A model generated the notes under the pieces. That model had not been told where the DNA came from, made no database searches, and saw only the letters and a program-made list of their open reading frames with translations. From Haliclona indistincta (lineage: Eukaryota; Porifera; Demospongiae; Haplosclerida; Chalinidae), in assembly GCA_964017065.1 (NCBI GenBank), contig OZ024784.1:14365152-14429151 (forward strand): a DNA stretch of 64,000 bases, given 5' to 3'. Positions 1 through 37,700 of this stretch are shown here, one piece after another. Each line of letters begins with the position of its first letter. The first letter of the stretch is position 1. The position numbers and the translations under genes were made by a program.

Positions 1-5782
<5,782 letters not shown>

Positions 5783-5921
5783 CATACTCTCTAGACTAAA
5801 TAACTCATGCAGTTATGTGTATCACTGTCATTTTTGTTGATTTTAAGAGAGAATGCTGTTTGCCAATTGCAATGTCAACTGAGAAAAAATATATATTTCT
5901 AATAAGGGTCAAACACTACAG

Positions 5922-6908
5922 CTACCTGCTCCAATTTTTGGGGATACAAGTTTTTCCTTTAGTATCATGTGTCAAGAATGTGCTCAGAGGATCAAACCTT
6001 CCTTTACAGTTCACAAATTGTATACCCTCAATGTCTGCTTCATTGAAATATATCTCAGCATTGAAGGTGCAATCTTTGAACACGGCGTCTCGTAGAACAC
6101 AGCCTTTGAATGAGAAGGGGTCCTTGAATAGAACTAGGTTGAACGTGAAATTGGTGAAGTTAAGAGGTTCTTTCAGTGTCTGGTCTTGTCGAGTTTCACA
6201 CTCGTACGGACTATCGCTAGCACCTGCACTAGAATTATTCCACTTGAAGCAATTTTCCCAAGCACAGTCTCTTAAGTTAGTGACTCTTGGTTGCTTTGTC
6301 ACTAGCGCCCAGTTTATCTCTCGCACTAGACCGGGAAGTGCGTAATAGAGTGCTTCATGCAGTACTTCTTTCAACTGCAGAGTGCTGAAACTGGTGTCTT
6401 GAAGCCAAATCAACGAGGCCTCGCTGTAGCGCATGAAATCGAGTATCTTGTCGAAGTGCTTTGGATTTCGGTCGACTCTTATAGTATTCTTGTTGGGGTT
6501 GTATTCGGTCGCTAAACAGAAAGCAAAGGCAAGTGTGCAGTCCGGATGTGCTAGCAGTGTTGTCGACGTCGTTTCGAAGTGTGCCCCGCCGACCTCGATG
6601 AAGAAGACTTGCGCCGAGTGCCTGATCGAATGCACGGTCTGCTCTCGCATCGAAGCGAAATGTTGTCTCTCGTCGTCCAAGCATTGTCTGTCTAGTTGTA
6701 GCGCGCGTTGCTTCTGCTTAATCCGCAGGTCTTGGGAGTGTAGTTCTCGTTCTCTCTTCCCCAACGTGTCGTTTGTTAGTTCTGTAAGTTTCTGTAGAAC
6801 TTTCGCCACGTGCATTGATTGTTGTCGTTGTTCTTCCAGCGCTTGCTTTAGCCGCTGATGCAAATTCTTTATCTGCTGCTGGTCCTCTTGTCCTATAGAA
6901 GGATCCAT
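5922..6908 (-). CDS. Single-exon coiled-coil BTB/T1 (KCTD-like) protein
   Basis: This intronless gene encodes 328 residues from the ATG at 6908 (MDPSIGQ). Residues about 8-95 are a charged, Q/E/K/R-rich heptad-like region, probably a coiled coil. Residues about 101-205 form a potassium-channel tetramerisation (T1/BTB) fold: FFIEVGG, then HFETTSTTLLAHPDC, then the HFDKILDFMRY and ALYYALPGLV helices. The C-terminal third (FTNFTFNLVLFKDPFSFKGC onward) has short spaced F-x-x-C/D turns that loosely resemble pentapeptide-repeat ends of some KCTD proteins. Many KCTD proteins are oligomeric adaptors for Cullin-3 ligases; that role here is inference. Its 3' end faces the CAD stop 139 bases away, so the two 3' UTRs probably overlap. 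The assignment to the T1/BTB class is strong; no orthologue is assigned. Confidence 0.85.
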   Translation of the reverse strand: MDPSIGQEDQQQIKNLHQRLKQALEEQRQQSMHVAKVLQKLTELTNDTLGKRERELHSQDLRIKQKQRALQLDRQCLDDERQHFASMREQTVHSIRHSAQVFFIEVGGAHFETTSTTLLAHPDCTLAFAFCLATEYNPNKNTIRVDRNPKHFDKILDFMRYSEASLIWLQDTSFSTLQLKEVLHEALYYALPGLVREINWALVTKQPRVTNLRDCAWENCFKWNNSSAGASDSPYECETRQDQTLKEPLNFTNFTFNLVLFKDPFSFKGCVLRDAVFKDCTFNAEIYFNEADIEGIQFVNCKGRFDPLSTFLTHDTKGKTCIPKNWSR

Positions 6909-6914
6909 GATCAC

Positions 6915-7149
6915 GAGATACTACTGACTTGTGTCACTGCACTAACTTGTATGCGCATGTAGGGCAGCCCCGCCCTACCGGCTTGTATAAACACGTGATT
7001 CCAAGCACCAAGAGATTAAAAAAATAATAATTATTATAATAATTGTAATACGGAGTCAAAACTGTACAAAATGAACAATGTCTTTAGTTGCATTGCAACC
7101 TATTTTTATTGTATGAGGAGTCTGATACTCTTAGCACTGGACACAATAA
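6915..7149. promoter_or_regulatory. KCTD-like promoter side and Ig-receptor 3' end
   Basis: This short stretch lies between the KCTD-like start and the 3' end of the upstream minus-strand receptor. On the minus strand an AATAAA signal (plus strand TTTATT, 7105-7110) sits about 40 bases past the receptor stop codon and probably ends that transcript. The KCTD promoter must lie in the remaining roughly 190 bases, which include a GC-richer patch at 6960-6985. No TATA box is evident. Confidence 0.5.
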
Positions 7150-10100
7150 TCACAAGTCTGTTTGCTGTGAAGATGCATGCGGTAGAGTGATGAATGAGGT
7201 TGAGCCGCCATACCCATGATCTGCTCGCCTTGATGATCGACATGGGGAAGAAGATGATGGCCTTTGGTTGTCATGTCTGTCGTAATGGTACGAGTGATGT
7301 ACCATGGCACTCTTTGCAGAGTGGAAAGAATTGAAGGAGTCATTGCTGTGATAGTCGGATCCTAACTGTGATGGATTGAGACCTCCTTGGCGAGGAGCAT
7401 TTTGCAATGATCTAGTAGCAGGGCTCCTTCTGCTGTGTGAGTGGTGATGGCGATCAGGATGCCTCCTCTTGTGATGTGTCTCTGTGTCAGTGCTGCTTCG
7501 TACCTCTAAAGGATACTGCTTGTTAGGCAGGAACAGGCTTTCAGTGTCTGACGAGGTTACTGTCTCGTATCCTGAAGTACCACTGAATGAGCGTCGTTGA
7601 GAAGGCAGAGGCAGAGTGCCTTGAACATCATAGCTGTCAGAGACTTGAACATCATAGCTGTCAGAGCCTTGTCGTGAAGAAGTTTCACTCTCGTCTGTGG
7701 GAAGGCTATCACTGGAGTGTAGTCTGGTTTCTATTGGTGGAGGAAGTGCTGGTGATGGTTTGAGGTGGATTTTGGTGGGACTACATAGTTGTCTCCTTGG
7801 TGAGGGTACGTGTCCAGAAGGTGAAGTAGCTAATTCTGAGTCGGATGCATATACTGTTAGATCACGTGGTATTGCACTCAGAGAGAGAGGGGCGAAATCT
7901 CGTTCTCTGTATCTGGCTGGTTCTTTTGGTTCAGTGACAGGTTCTGGATCAGTAGATGAGTCGTTGCTTGACAGAGTTAGCTCGTCAGCATTTACATGTG
8001 ATGATGACATAGATCGCTGCCTTCCTAGTGTAGGTGGATGGAGTGATTTGGGAGTGCCTTTCATAGAGCGACGGCGCTTCAGTCTGCTGTCTCGTCGGTT
8101 CTCACTCTTACTGTGTGAGTGTTCATATCGTTTCATTAGATGATTGAACTGATTGTCGATGAGGTTACATGTGGGGCAATTGGCTTTGTTTGGGCAGTCC
8201 TTATGCATGAGGTACATGGCTATGCTGACAGCAACTTCATTTGAGACGGGAGTGGAGCCATAACCTGGTGTTGAAGCAGAATTGAAGTTGAGGTTTTGTG
8301 GACGACTTTGGTTTGGGCTACTAGGAGATGGAACACTGAACGGTTCAGTACCTGGTGTGTTAGGTGTTCCTGGAGTTGGTGGAATCACTTTTAATCTAGG
8401 AGCACCATCAATTGAGCTGTGCTCATGGTGGTTGTAAGGATACTGTGAATGGCCAACATCAGGATACCCGTAACGAGCAAGAGGAAGAGTTTTAGGAGGC
8501 TCTAAATGACTACCCAAGTAGGAGTTGTGGCAGGTACACGTGCATTGAGAGTGGTGTGAATGATTTGAACGTGAGCAACGAGAAGCCCGAGAGGAATAGT
8601 GAGATGGTGAGCTGTCTTGTGAGCTAGGTAAGCCAGTGATCTCTGTGGGATTGAGTGAACCAAGCTCAGGATCATCAGAGGGAGTCACACTGCGTTGAGG
8701 GCTATGTTGTGGGATAGATTTGTAAATTCCATATTGACTGTCATGAAAAGTCTGCATCTCGCGATTACTGGGTCTCTCAGGAGGATTGGAGCTTTGCTTC
8801 GTCTTGCGGGAGTAGACCAGAACCAATAAGACGATCAGTATTATCAGTACTATTAGTATCACTGCACATAATGCTGCAGCTGGACCTATGTACGGCAGAA
8901 GGTCTGAAGTTGTAGGTACTGCAGGAGTACTGGTAGTTTCAGGAGTGCTTGTGACTGAAGGGATGATGATTGCAGTGCTGGTAGTGATGGTGGTAGTAGT
9001 ACTAAGTGTGGGGATTGGAGGCGTAGGTAGTGGAGGAATTTCTATAGAAAAAATAACAGGTAAACTTGAGTTATGCAGCACAAACACGATAACTTACCAA
9101 TTGGATCAGAAAGTTCAGAAAAGCTATCAGTGAAGGGCGCTTTGACTTTAACCTGGAAAGACTCCTGAGGAATGCAGGAATCGGTTCTATTAATCACAAA
9201 ATTTATTTGAGTCTGGTTGTTGAGTTCTGCTGTGTAGCTTCGATCTTCACAGTTGTCTGGAGCAGGTTCAAATTCCACAGTGACGTTGATTGTGTCAATA
9301 ACTTTAGGTAAAATTATACCCTCTGGTAGACTACTGTAAAGCATCAAATTTCCATTTTCCATTCGACTTGTTCTTGGGCGCTTCAGCTTGTCCACTGCAT
9401 GAGGAGAAAAAGTGCTTAACGACAGTGTGCATATAAGGTAATAATAATGCAAAACAAAACCTAATAGTGTAGGGATGAATCGCAGCCATCCCTACATGTT
9501 ATTGCCTAGCGCCAATGACAAACAAACAAACAAACAAACAAGACAGTTAGCACTTGTAGAGTCTTACATCACTGCATGTACTAACATCACATTCTAGCCA
9601 AGTCTTAGTTAACTTGCATGTGTAGATGTCACTGAAGCCTTTAATCGTATTTAAGCCTTTATAAGAACCCTTTAATCGTACTTAGACACATGTACTACAT
9701 TTATGTCTTTACCAAATAAAAATATATTCTTTGAAATGGCTGGGATGAGCTGTGACTAACAACATAGTGAAAGCTTTGTCGATATTGTTAGCACCTGTTA
9801 GGCTCCAGTGGGGCAGGATGTCCCCTCAAGCTATGGTATGTGTTGATGTTTATCCTGAAGACATGGTTCATTTGCCAGACGATCATGAATGGTAAACTAC
9901 ATTTTGGTTATTTCCCTTTTAGAAGGAGTATTAAACATAATTAAACAAGCTGTGACACTCCTTCACACTCTGGTAGTAAAGGAATGAGAAACTAGGCAGT
10001 TGAAAAACCAGCTCAATTAAACACAGAATTGTTTAGATAACACAATTCATTCACTGTTTCATTGTACCTTGTCTTGAAAACTCATAAACATGCAAAGCTG

Positions 10101-12310
10101 TGCAAAATGTGTATAATAAAATTATCATAAACATGCAATAGTACAAACACACTGCTTGATACTGAACTAGCTAAGACTTCAAGAGTAGTGTCCATAAAAA
10201 TATGTGAACAAGTCAACAGGAAATAGCAATTCAAAACAGAGATCAGGAAGAGGGCATTCCCCTAGCCACCAAAAGAGTACTATGAAGACACTACAGCTGC
10301 TGTAACCCAATCTCTTGGTAACTATTTTAGATGCCAGATGGTGTGTTAGTACCTAGACTCCGGGAAATGTTTCTGCACCCCCAAATTCATAGAAACAGTG
10401 ATGGATGTGCTGCATGTTACTCCAGGCAGGCATGCATGCAATGGAGTCTGAGCACACTGCTCCATATACACTACTGCTACATGTAGCAGCTATCATTCAT
10501 GTATTCATGCAGTAGGCTAAACAATGCTTCCCTTTAATGGTAATTTTTATCACCAGGCTGCTAGGGACAGCACCCCCAGGAACTATATCCACAAAATAAT
10601 TATGCCTCTATGATATTCATTGTCTCAGAAGGAAATACCAAAGCGACTTGTAAAAACACATTTTGAAATTCTGGAAAGTAAGACAAGTGTATGATAAGTA
10701 TCATATAGAGCAGTGATGTAAGGAATTTAATTATGTAAAGTGAGTAAAAATGAGACACACACAGACAGCTATTGCAGCATGCATCACATGTGACTAAATG
10801 AATTCATGACCAGTGCTTCCTGAACCCGAGACTAGCACTCAAGCTCCCAGCTGAGTGAATATCCATTAACAGATTCACAGCATGAGTAATTGGAACACAA
10901 CTACTGTCACTCTAGATTTGTCCCATTTTCCACTAGTTCAGGCTGTATCCTTTGTTAGGTGTTTATTCATGGATACTCTATCTATCACAAATCTGTTTGT
11001 CTGTCAGAAACTTCCCCTGATCAGCCACACTCCATGCATGGCTCCTGTTAGCTTCCATATAACATATGGAGTTCAGAATGCACTATCAATACTGCTACAT
11101 TATTAAATTATCACCAAATTAGCATTGACCCGTTATAGCAACAAGCTAGCTAGATGACACAAAGGTATTTGTACGCGTATACACATGGTTTCTTTACCTT
11201 CAACAATCCTTCCAACAGTCTTGCTTGCCTCTATCGTATTCCCACTCATAATCTTACAGGAAACATTGTCGGATTGACTTTCCATGAAATTATCTATACG
11301 CAGTGTACAGGTGATTTGGAATCCTACAGAGTAGTCACAGGTGAGTGTCACTGGATGGTCTCCAATAGAGTCAGTACAGATTTGGGTGGTTAAAGAAGTG
11401 TTGCAAGAATTTGATTCAGATGATGATATACTCCCTCCAAACACTTCAAACATCACTGTGTGCATTTGAGGTACAGAAGCAGTGCATTGGAACTCTGCAC
11501 TATATCCAGCTTTGACTATGGATTTTAGAGGAGCTTCAACAATACTGGTTGACCCAGGACCATCTGTAACAGAATATTTAGCAAAGTCAAAGTCATGACA
11601 CTGTATAATTGATGTGCAATACTCACCGTTTGAAACAATATTTTGAAGAGCGCCTCGTGGCATGACTTTATTGCTTCCCTGGAATTGTGGTATTCCAGTT
11701 ACTGTTATTACACAAACTAGTGACTGAACCAAAGGAGTGAATCTTGATATGGTGAGATTTGTGCTAGTAAGTGTGTATTCTGTTGTGTTTGAATCCAGGA
11801 CAACATCGGGACCAGTACTGTAACGTACAGTCCAGGTGATAGAATAAAGATCAGGGCGTTCCATAGCTAGAGCTCCAAAACTGAATGGGCATTCCGCTTG
11901 GTACTTTTGTCCCCATGTACCATTCGGAGGTTCGTTGCTAAGAAAGGTAGAAGTAGGATATGCTGTTGGGAAAATAAATAGATAGATAAAAAATTAATGC
12001 TAAGGTCTTTTCACTCACCATTTATAGGTTGTTCAACAGATTTCGAGTCACCTTTTTTGCAGAAATAAAAGCCTTCTGTAGTTTGGTTTATGGTGAAGGT
12101 GTTTGAGGCCAGTTGCGTTTCACTTGCGCCATTTCGGCGGTAGAAAGTAGTAGCACCATTCGGCCCATTGCACGATAACTCGATATTGTTGTTGTCCATG
12201 GCTGCACCTGCACGAGATACAACTATGGACTGACAAGTGGAGCCAGGGATCCATAGCATAAATACTATAACAGCAACTACATGTACTACAGAAACTCCGA
12301 CGTGCAACAT
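7150..12310 (-). CDS. Type I Ig-domain membrane receptor with a very long cytoplasmic tail
   Basis: Five exons (12310-12019, 11962-11627, 11563-11198, 9394-9098, 9041-7150) encode 1060 residues, and the frame closes. The first exon gives a signal peptide (MLHVGVSVVHVVAVIVFMLW) and a short Ig domain (LSCNGP ... GFYFC). The next two exons encode further Cys-containing Ig-like modules, and the fourth encodes a less clear beta module (NVTVEFEPAPDNC). The last exon holds a Ser/Thr/Pro mucin-like stalk, one membrane helix (AAALCAVILIVLIILIVLLV) and a tail of about 540 residues. The tail has tyrosine motifs (an SDSYDVQ pair and ITIM-like SGYETV), a CTCTCHNSY patch, CPNKANCPTC and His/Ser-rich stretches. 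All introns are phase 1. It is head to head with ARFGEF. It is probably a cell-surface recognition or adhesion receptor; the ligand is unknown. Confidence 0.88.
9395..11197. other. Long intron of the minus-strand Ig receptor, no coding sequence seen
   Basis: I see no exon on either strand in these 1.8 kb. There is a short (AAAC)n run near 9520-9541. The remainder is AT-rich and ordinary. An additional alternative Ig exon cannot be excluded but is not supported by a Cys-Trp-Cys pattern. Confidence 0.6.
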
Positions 12311-12817
12311 GGTTGCGTGCAGATTGAAAACTGAATGAATTTCTGACCAACAGCCGGACTAATAAATAATTTCTGTAGGTGTGGTATCACTTTGAGTGGC
12401 CGTGGACGGACGTGGACCACGGGTACGGGTGGGCGTTGTTCTTCTTCTAACCACGCCTAAACCAGTATTTGTGTGACTCGCGAGTCTTGAGCTGTGACTG
12501 TGATAGTGTGTGTTTGCTGTGTATCCTGCACTCTAATCACCAGGTATACGATTTTTCGACTTAGACTCTTAGTTCGGACAAAGTTATTTATATATCATGT
12601 ATTATACATATGAAGAGGAAGTAATTATATTTCAAAGACATTAGACTATTTGTTGCATTAATGATAGCTGTAGCTTTGCCAAGGCCTCTTCATGTGACTG
12701 AGATGGGTTGAAACTATTCTACAGCCAATTAATAGACTGCTCAGTAGCTTGAAGGGCATTAATTAGAGTTTTAGGAATTTGTTACATAATGTGTTTTATA
12801 GATGTGCCCTGGTTGAA
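12311..12817. promoter_or_regulatory. Shared divergent promoter region, Ig receptor and ARFGEF
   Basis: The ATG of the minus-strand Ig receptor (12310) and the ATG of ARFGEF (12818) are 507 bases apart and point away from each other, so both promoters must lie here unless upstream non-coding exons exist. A GC-rich stretch at 12395-12460 stands out from the AT-rich surroundings. No TATA element is convincing. Confidence 0.5.
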
Positions 12818-30998
<18,181 letters not shown>

Positions 30999-31716
30999 CC
31001 TAGCAGGTTCTTATGCTGTTTTTAGACACATTATTATTATTATTATTATTACTGCTGTTCTTCTCTTTGATTGTAAACAGACTTGATTATTAGAAAATCA
31101 CTATTATTTTGTAAACAATACTGTTGTATAAGTATGCAAATTTTTAAAATAATGTAATAATTATTATTATAACTCATTGTCAAAACGTAAATTCGGGTGT
31201 GCATATTTGCACTGATTGTTGCTTATCATGTGTATACAGATATTGTGCAAGGTGATACAAACAAGGTGTTAGAATTCGACACTAGCGAAAATAAAAGGCA
31301 TGGTGTTAAGGACCAAATTATATTATCCAGTACATGTAGTTGCTATGGAGTACGATAGCACGTGGGCGGCTCGAGACCCACAGCTGATCAAGGAAGCAAT
31401 GAATATTCCATTATAGCCGTTATTAGAGGTCACGTCACGCCGTCGTACCCACGCTGCTGCTTACTCTCTACGTTGCTGACAGTTCTCATTAGCTTTGCTG
31501 AATGTGGAACACAGGCAGCCTCTGCCCTAGTAAGCCACTTTACGTCTAGGAGTTATTTACCCGATAGGAGTGAAGTGTGAGTGGTTCTTCTTAGCGCGTT
31601 GTGTTTTTGTTTTTATCTCTCTCTCTTCCACACAGAATTTGCACCCGCTTTCACTTGAACATTATTAGTCGAATTTACAACACAACGAACAACAACACAG
31701 CTACAATCCCTACACA
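30999..31716. other. ARFGEF 3' UTR and upstream region of the next Ig receptor
   Basis: An AATAAA hexamer at 31290-31295 is a possible ARFGEF polyadenylation signal, about 290 bases after the stop. An (ATT)n run lies at about 31029-31050. From about 31440 the sequence probably belongs to the promoter or 5' leader of the receptor starting at 31717. The short open frame at 31362-31580 has no recognisable features. Confidence 0.5.
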
Positions 31717-34700
31717 ATGTCTTGCTTGCTCACATATTATTATATGCTAGTCGTAATATTCTCTCTGGCCCTAACCACACCAGCTAACGGGACAATCATC
31801 ATCAAGGCTGGTCTCAGGCTGTCTCAAAGTTTGAATAATGTAGCTTTGGGGTGTGAGGACACAACGAACCTGAACGTTCAGTTACCAAATGCTGTCTTCC
31901 AACGTGCCATTGGGTTAGATAACCAATTTATGGACTTCAACTATACTGTAACCAATGATCTGGCTGAGTTCATAATCACACCACAAACCGAGGGCAGATA
32001 CAGGTGTCTACATGGAGGCATGACCAGCGATCCAATTGAAGTAGTTGGTAAGCAGATGCACTACACACTCATTGTTGATGTACTCTTGCATATGATTGTG
32101 TTTGTTCTCTATGGATACATGCAAGGGTGTGTTTACGCTAGTGAGTTAGTTGGTCGTTAGATGTGTTGTTCTGCATGGCACAGCATGTACAAATCCGATA
32201 GTACAGCAGTGTGTTATGTTCTGTATTTTGATGAAAATGAAGCTGCATAAAGATCTGCACTGTAAGTGGTTTATGAGTACTGACTGACCAACTCATGTTG
32301 AGAGGACTAGCACCACAAGAGGCATTTCTGTGTTCTTGGCTTATCTGTTGCCCCCCTCCCGCCAGTATTTATTCAATCTACACCTTACCTCAGCCCTGTC
32401 TCAATTTGTACATGCTATGAGATATGTGTTAGACCTGGTGTGGGAGAGAAGCTGCATCCATACTATTGTTTGCATGTGTGGTCAACCCAACCACTCCTAG
32501 TTTCTCTGATGTCAGACAGATACAGTATCAGCAGCAGCTCATATAGCCAGCCTGTGGTGGTTTTGACATAAGCACATGAAACACAAGTTTGACTTGTGTG
32601 CTGAATATTAACACTTAAAACTACTAAAAATAATTATACTATAGTAAAACAAGAGTACTCCTCTTCCTTCCTATTTCTTGGCATATACTAATTGCTTCGA
32701 TCTATCTGTCTCTCCTTCCCTCCGTCTCTCTCTTGCTCGCTCACTCACTCACTCCTCACGTTCTTGTCAAGTTAAAATGTCCAAATAGATACATTGTTCT
32801 ATACATGGCTTCTAACCCTATCATTCAATCTATTCAATGGCTGACTGGTGCACATACTAAACAGTTCCTCTACAAACTGTTATTACAGTACTCTTCTGCT
32901 CACTCTCTGCTTCCATTGTCAATAGAGTGTTTTTGGGAGGTCACTAGGTTCACTAATGATGTTATCTCAAGAGACTTCTAGAATACTGTAGTTGTGTTGG
33001 TGTTCTTACGTCGCAAGGACTTTCTGTCAAACTATGTAGTGACAAGACGCCTCTTTTTATAGCCAAGAATTATTTTGTCAAAAAAGTCTTAGCCTACAGC
33101 TCTCGTGCAGTCACAACTCTCAAGCTTTTGTATAGGAGTTTATTGAGGGTGTGGTCTGTGTTCCCATGTTACACTAGAACTAAGCAACTGAGGTTTGTCT
33201 GGCACACTTGATTTTTGAGGTTGCAATGGCAAACATGTGTTAGCATGTGTTGACCAGAATCCTTATACATGCAAGGCACATTTGACTGTAGACTATGGCA
33301 ACTCTTTCTTTAGTTCTAGCTCATTTTGGCACTGTGTACATGTACCCACTGGCTGTTGCATTTTGTTTTTGCACCAATTGACTTTCTTCTTCCTCTGTCC
33401 TACAGCATATCCAATGCCTAATTCTGATCGATTACAGCAGTTATCAGAACCAATCACAGCTTTTGTGCACGAGTCTAGTCCAAGGATAGACTGTACCTTT
33501 CTGGAAGGTGCTCTGTCTCAGTTCTACTCAGTTGAATGGTGGAAGGGAACCACACTTGTGTACAATAGTACCAACAATGCTGCCAACTCACCGCGATACA
33601 CTGTGCAAGAGCTGGGTCTTGTGATACAGAACGTCAGTGGTTCTGACGCCAGTGAGGGATACTTCTGTAGAGTGACTGTCCTGGATCCTATAATGGGCAA
33701 AGCAACCACAGTCATTGGATCCAATACAGCTCTTGTAGTCATTGGTAAGTTGTGTCTCTCATAATGCATGATTTAATTCTCACTATCAACTGAAACCATT
33801 TGGAGTAGTTGATGCCTGATTGATTTGTAATACACACAATGCACTGGTGTAGCTATGTACACTGTGCATTGGACTAATATGGGTATACAAAGACTGACAC
33901 TGACCTCTCGATGCTGACCTGAAAAGGTCAACACTCTATTCCGATCATCACAGATACCTCAAGTTGATATAGTACATGTTGTCACAACTTGCTCTTTAAC
34001 ATAACTGACAGTGTGTGGCTCTGTTGGATCTAGTATTCCTACAAGTCATGATGTTAGGTGACCCATGCGACTAGGCTTCCTGGTACTATGTATGTTTTTT
34101 ATCTCCCCAGCCTCTTTTTTCTCTCGGTTTTCACGGTTACTTCTTTCTTCCTTTCTCCTCTCTCTCTTGTTGACTGTATCATGTCCTGCTGCATCACCAG
34201 CTAGCTAGCTGGCTGATGTTGATATTATTGGTATACACCCAGTGTTGCTGAGTGTTGACACGTTATAGGTGTGATGTTGACATAGCAGCTGTTTTGATTA
34301 TGTTGTATGATCTGGATTCTTTGTACTAGAAATCATTTCCCAGTAATTGTAGTCATTGCTGTCAATGAATTTGTACTTGCAAAATAGGATGGCTGGTAGC
34401 CTCGCCAATAAATGAACCATTCTTGATTGAATATTCGCCCCCTTGAGTCAGTATTCTTTTTGAGAACATCTTGTCCCATTTTTTATTATCATGCACGGTA
34501 AATTTGCGATTAAAATCTGCAAGCTGTTTCTTTTCATCGCAAGGATGGACAACAAATTAATGTCGACAATCTGTAGTGATAGGTTAATTCGACACGAGAC
34601 ATTATAAGATTACAGCATAGTGATTCCACACAGATTAACAGATGAGTTTTGTGTTCAAGGTGGGTAGGTCACAGTAGAATAAGCTTTACGGGATGTTTGA

Positions 34701-37700
34701 AGTTGCCTGTGTTTCAATATCAGAATTCATTAGCACCAATGACTACCTAATTACAGGGAAAATGATTTCTGGTATTGTCAAGGTTCAGAATTGCTTCACA
34801 CCTATAACAGTCCTCAGCATTTCAGAATAAGCTACATCTTGGTGTTCTATGTGATAATTTTGAGCTTTGTAAGCCAAATTTTTAGCTCATCCGTTTCAAA
34901 TGTTTAATGCATTATTTTCTTGTTAAAAATAATTTCAAATCCAAAACGTGAATGGACCTTGAAATTTAGTACTTATTGAAGTGAAAATTAATACTGCCAT
35001 TGTGGTGCAATAAAAACTAAAGACAATTGCTCAATGCATATCATGGTGTAACTTAACAAACCACACCTCTTATAAAACGTATATGATTTTACTCATTGTA
35101 CCAAACATAACTTTATATTGTTCTCTACTGTAATTATCTAAAACCGACACTTCTCACCTGTTCCAGGGCCAAGATCCATACTTAGAGCACTTGAGTACCA
35201 TAAATCATTATTTTTTGTGGATGGTAAATTTTGTGTCCTTGAGTTTGCAAAAACTTCAGAGCAAAAACTTCAGAATAGGCCTCGACTCTTGCACTCAAAC
35301 ATGAATCATACTATGTTTTGCTGCCAATTCGATGCATACACATAGCTCACAAAAATAATATGGTAATCACAGGCAGTGGAAAGTTTAGCACTTTAATCTG
35401 AAGTGCCTTTATTTGGAGTCAGAAAATAACGGTCTTCAGGTGGTGACCAGCGACAATTATAATTATAATATAATAGGTCAAGCCTATTATAATATATTGC
35501 GAACGGTTGCACGGGCAGGGAAGTTATAGCACGGTGGGCGGAGACTGACCTTGGCTTGACCTCGAGAAAAAGTCGCCCAGGCACAAAGATCCAGCGGCAG
35601 CGGTGAGCTGTCATGCTACAAGCACCATCTCCTCGTGTAATACATGAATTATTGCGCTCGGGTATTAGTCTCGACCACACCTCTCATGCAATAATTCCCG
35701 TATTGCACTCACAATGGTGCTTTAACTAGTTGGTACTGTCCAGAAGAAAATGCGAACGTGTTTGAAAATGTGATCGCTCGCAAACACCCTTGAAAAACAA
35801 GGGTTCGTTCAAAGAGAATGCAGCAGTTAGAATGAAAAACGCATGCTGATACCACCAAGCAGAGGTAACTAGTGTACTGGTGAGCAAGAAAGCACGGCTA
35901 CTGATCGCAATCAACTATGCTCGTGTGTTGAATTTGTGTACATTTGTGTGCGAATGACTTTGCATTAGATCATGTTTGACTTTGCGTGAATGAGTTCGCT
36001 CTATATAGACACTCGTAATGGGTAAGCTACAATCATGTATGTTCATCTGGACGGTACTGTAGTCTGAATCACGTGCGCATAATAACAGTCTAAAATCACA
36101 CGTGCATACTAGCTACCAACCTCCTCTCTAGATAGCAGCTACCCACATGTTAGTGATTACACTTTAGGGTCTAGGCTATGTTCTACAGACTAAGAGGCTC
36201 CAGGCACAAGACTAGTGACATGCCTCATGTCAATCCTGAAGTACAAATGATTACAACACTATCACTGCGATTTGATAGCCAAGAGAAAATTCTTGCAATG
36301 GTAGTATATATTACTTGAGTCGCATAATAATATTCAATGTACATGGATGCAATGATGTACATTCACTTTTTACGTCAAGCGAAGTGGAGGTGGTGAGTAA
36401 CTGTTGACAGCTCATTCAGTTCACTAAACAGCATTCAATTTAAGGCATTTAGCAGTGGGTCAGTCGTTGTCGAACTATTGCTAGCGAGACCTATATTATA
36501 AAAATTTAGTGGTCACACTATAGTTGAATAGCTTGCCTAGAAGAAAACCTAGTACAGGAAAAGACCAAAGCATTGAAGCACCGTTGCGGGTGCAATAGGG
36601 AATTATTGCTTGAGAGGTGTGGTTGAGATGGTAATACAGCACGAGGCAAACCCGAGTGCTATATCAGGGTCAAGACCAACACCCCGAGTGCTATTAGTCT
36701 CATATTGCATGAACAGACAGTATTTACTGGTTTGTAGCACGGCAGCCTGCCCGTACAATTTTTTCCTCCATTCACAATATTGTAATCATAGAACAGGCGG
36801 TGCATTTGACTACTCCAGAGTGCTACAAAGTCCTGTAATAACAGTGAAGGTTCGCACTAGGTTACAAGATAGTGTGACTGCTATTATTTTGAGAGTTGTA
36901 TATAATTTTGTGAATTGAATGCAAAAATTTGGCAGATGCAATTTTTTGCAGAAAAAATTGCAGCTTACTCATATGCACTTATTAATTTTCACGACAGCAT
37001 CACTAACATTATCGAAAATCATCGTCTGAGAAAGTAGTTTTATTTCATGCACGAGTGCATGATTATGAAGTCAATTTCAACTAATAAAGCACCAAAGGTA
37101 CAGATGCCTCAGTGCAGTAGCATGTATGCACGCAGTAGATCCATGGAAGCATCAAAACAGTATCATGGGAGCATGCAAGCAGCAGAACCATGGTAGCATG
37201 CAAGCAGCAGAACTATGGTAGCATGCAAGCAGCAGAACTATGGTAGCATGCAAGCAGCAGAACCATGGTAGCATGCAAGCAGCAAAACCATGGTAGCATG
37301 CAAGCAGCGGAACTACGGAAGCATGCAAGCAGCAGAACTATGGAAGCATGCATGTAGCAGAACCATGGATTGTAGCAGCATAGAGTACATGTAGCTAAAA
37401 TGCATTGTACAGGCTGTTGTAATAAAAATACAAGCTGTTTACTGAAGACCTTCATAGATTGTATCAACGCTTGCTCACTCAGGCTCGCTTGATGAGCTAG
37501 ACGAGTCTGAAGACGCTTTCGCTCGCTAGTTTTATTGCTGCTTATGGAGTCGTATGAGGTGCACTGTCACAGATCAAGCACGATGTAGCCAGCTGTTTGT
37601 CTCTGAAGGTAGCCGAACGGTCGCAACGGCAGTCAAGGCAAGCAAATCATGCCATACTCGAAAACAAAGCCTTTAATCGCAATTCTGCCGAATTTGTATT

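Noticed and set aside
6355..6858. Open frames overlapping the KCTD-like gene on other frames and strand
   Set aside because: They are shadows of the BTB and coiled-coil coding sequence, with no domain of their own.
36610..36918. Plus-strand open frame of 102 codons
   Set aside because: It lies across the inverted-repeat element, with no recognisable protein features.
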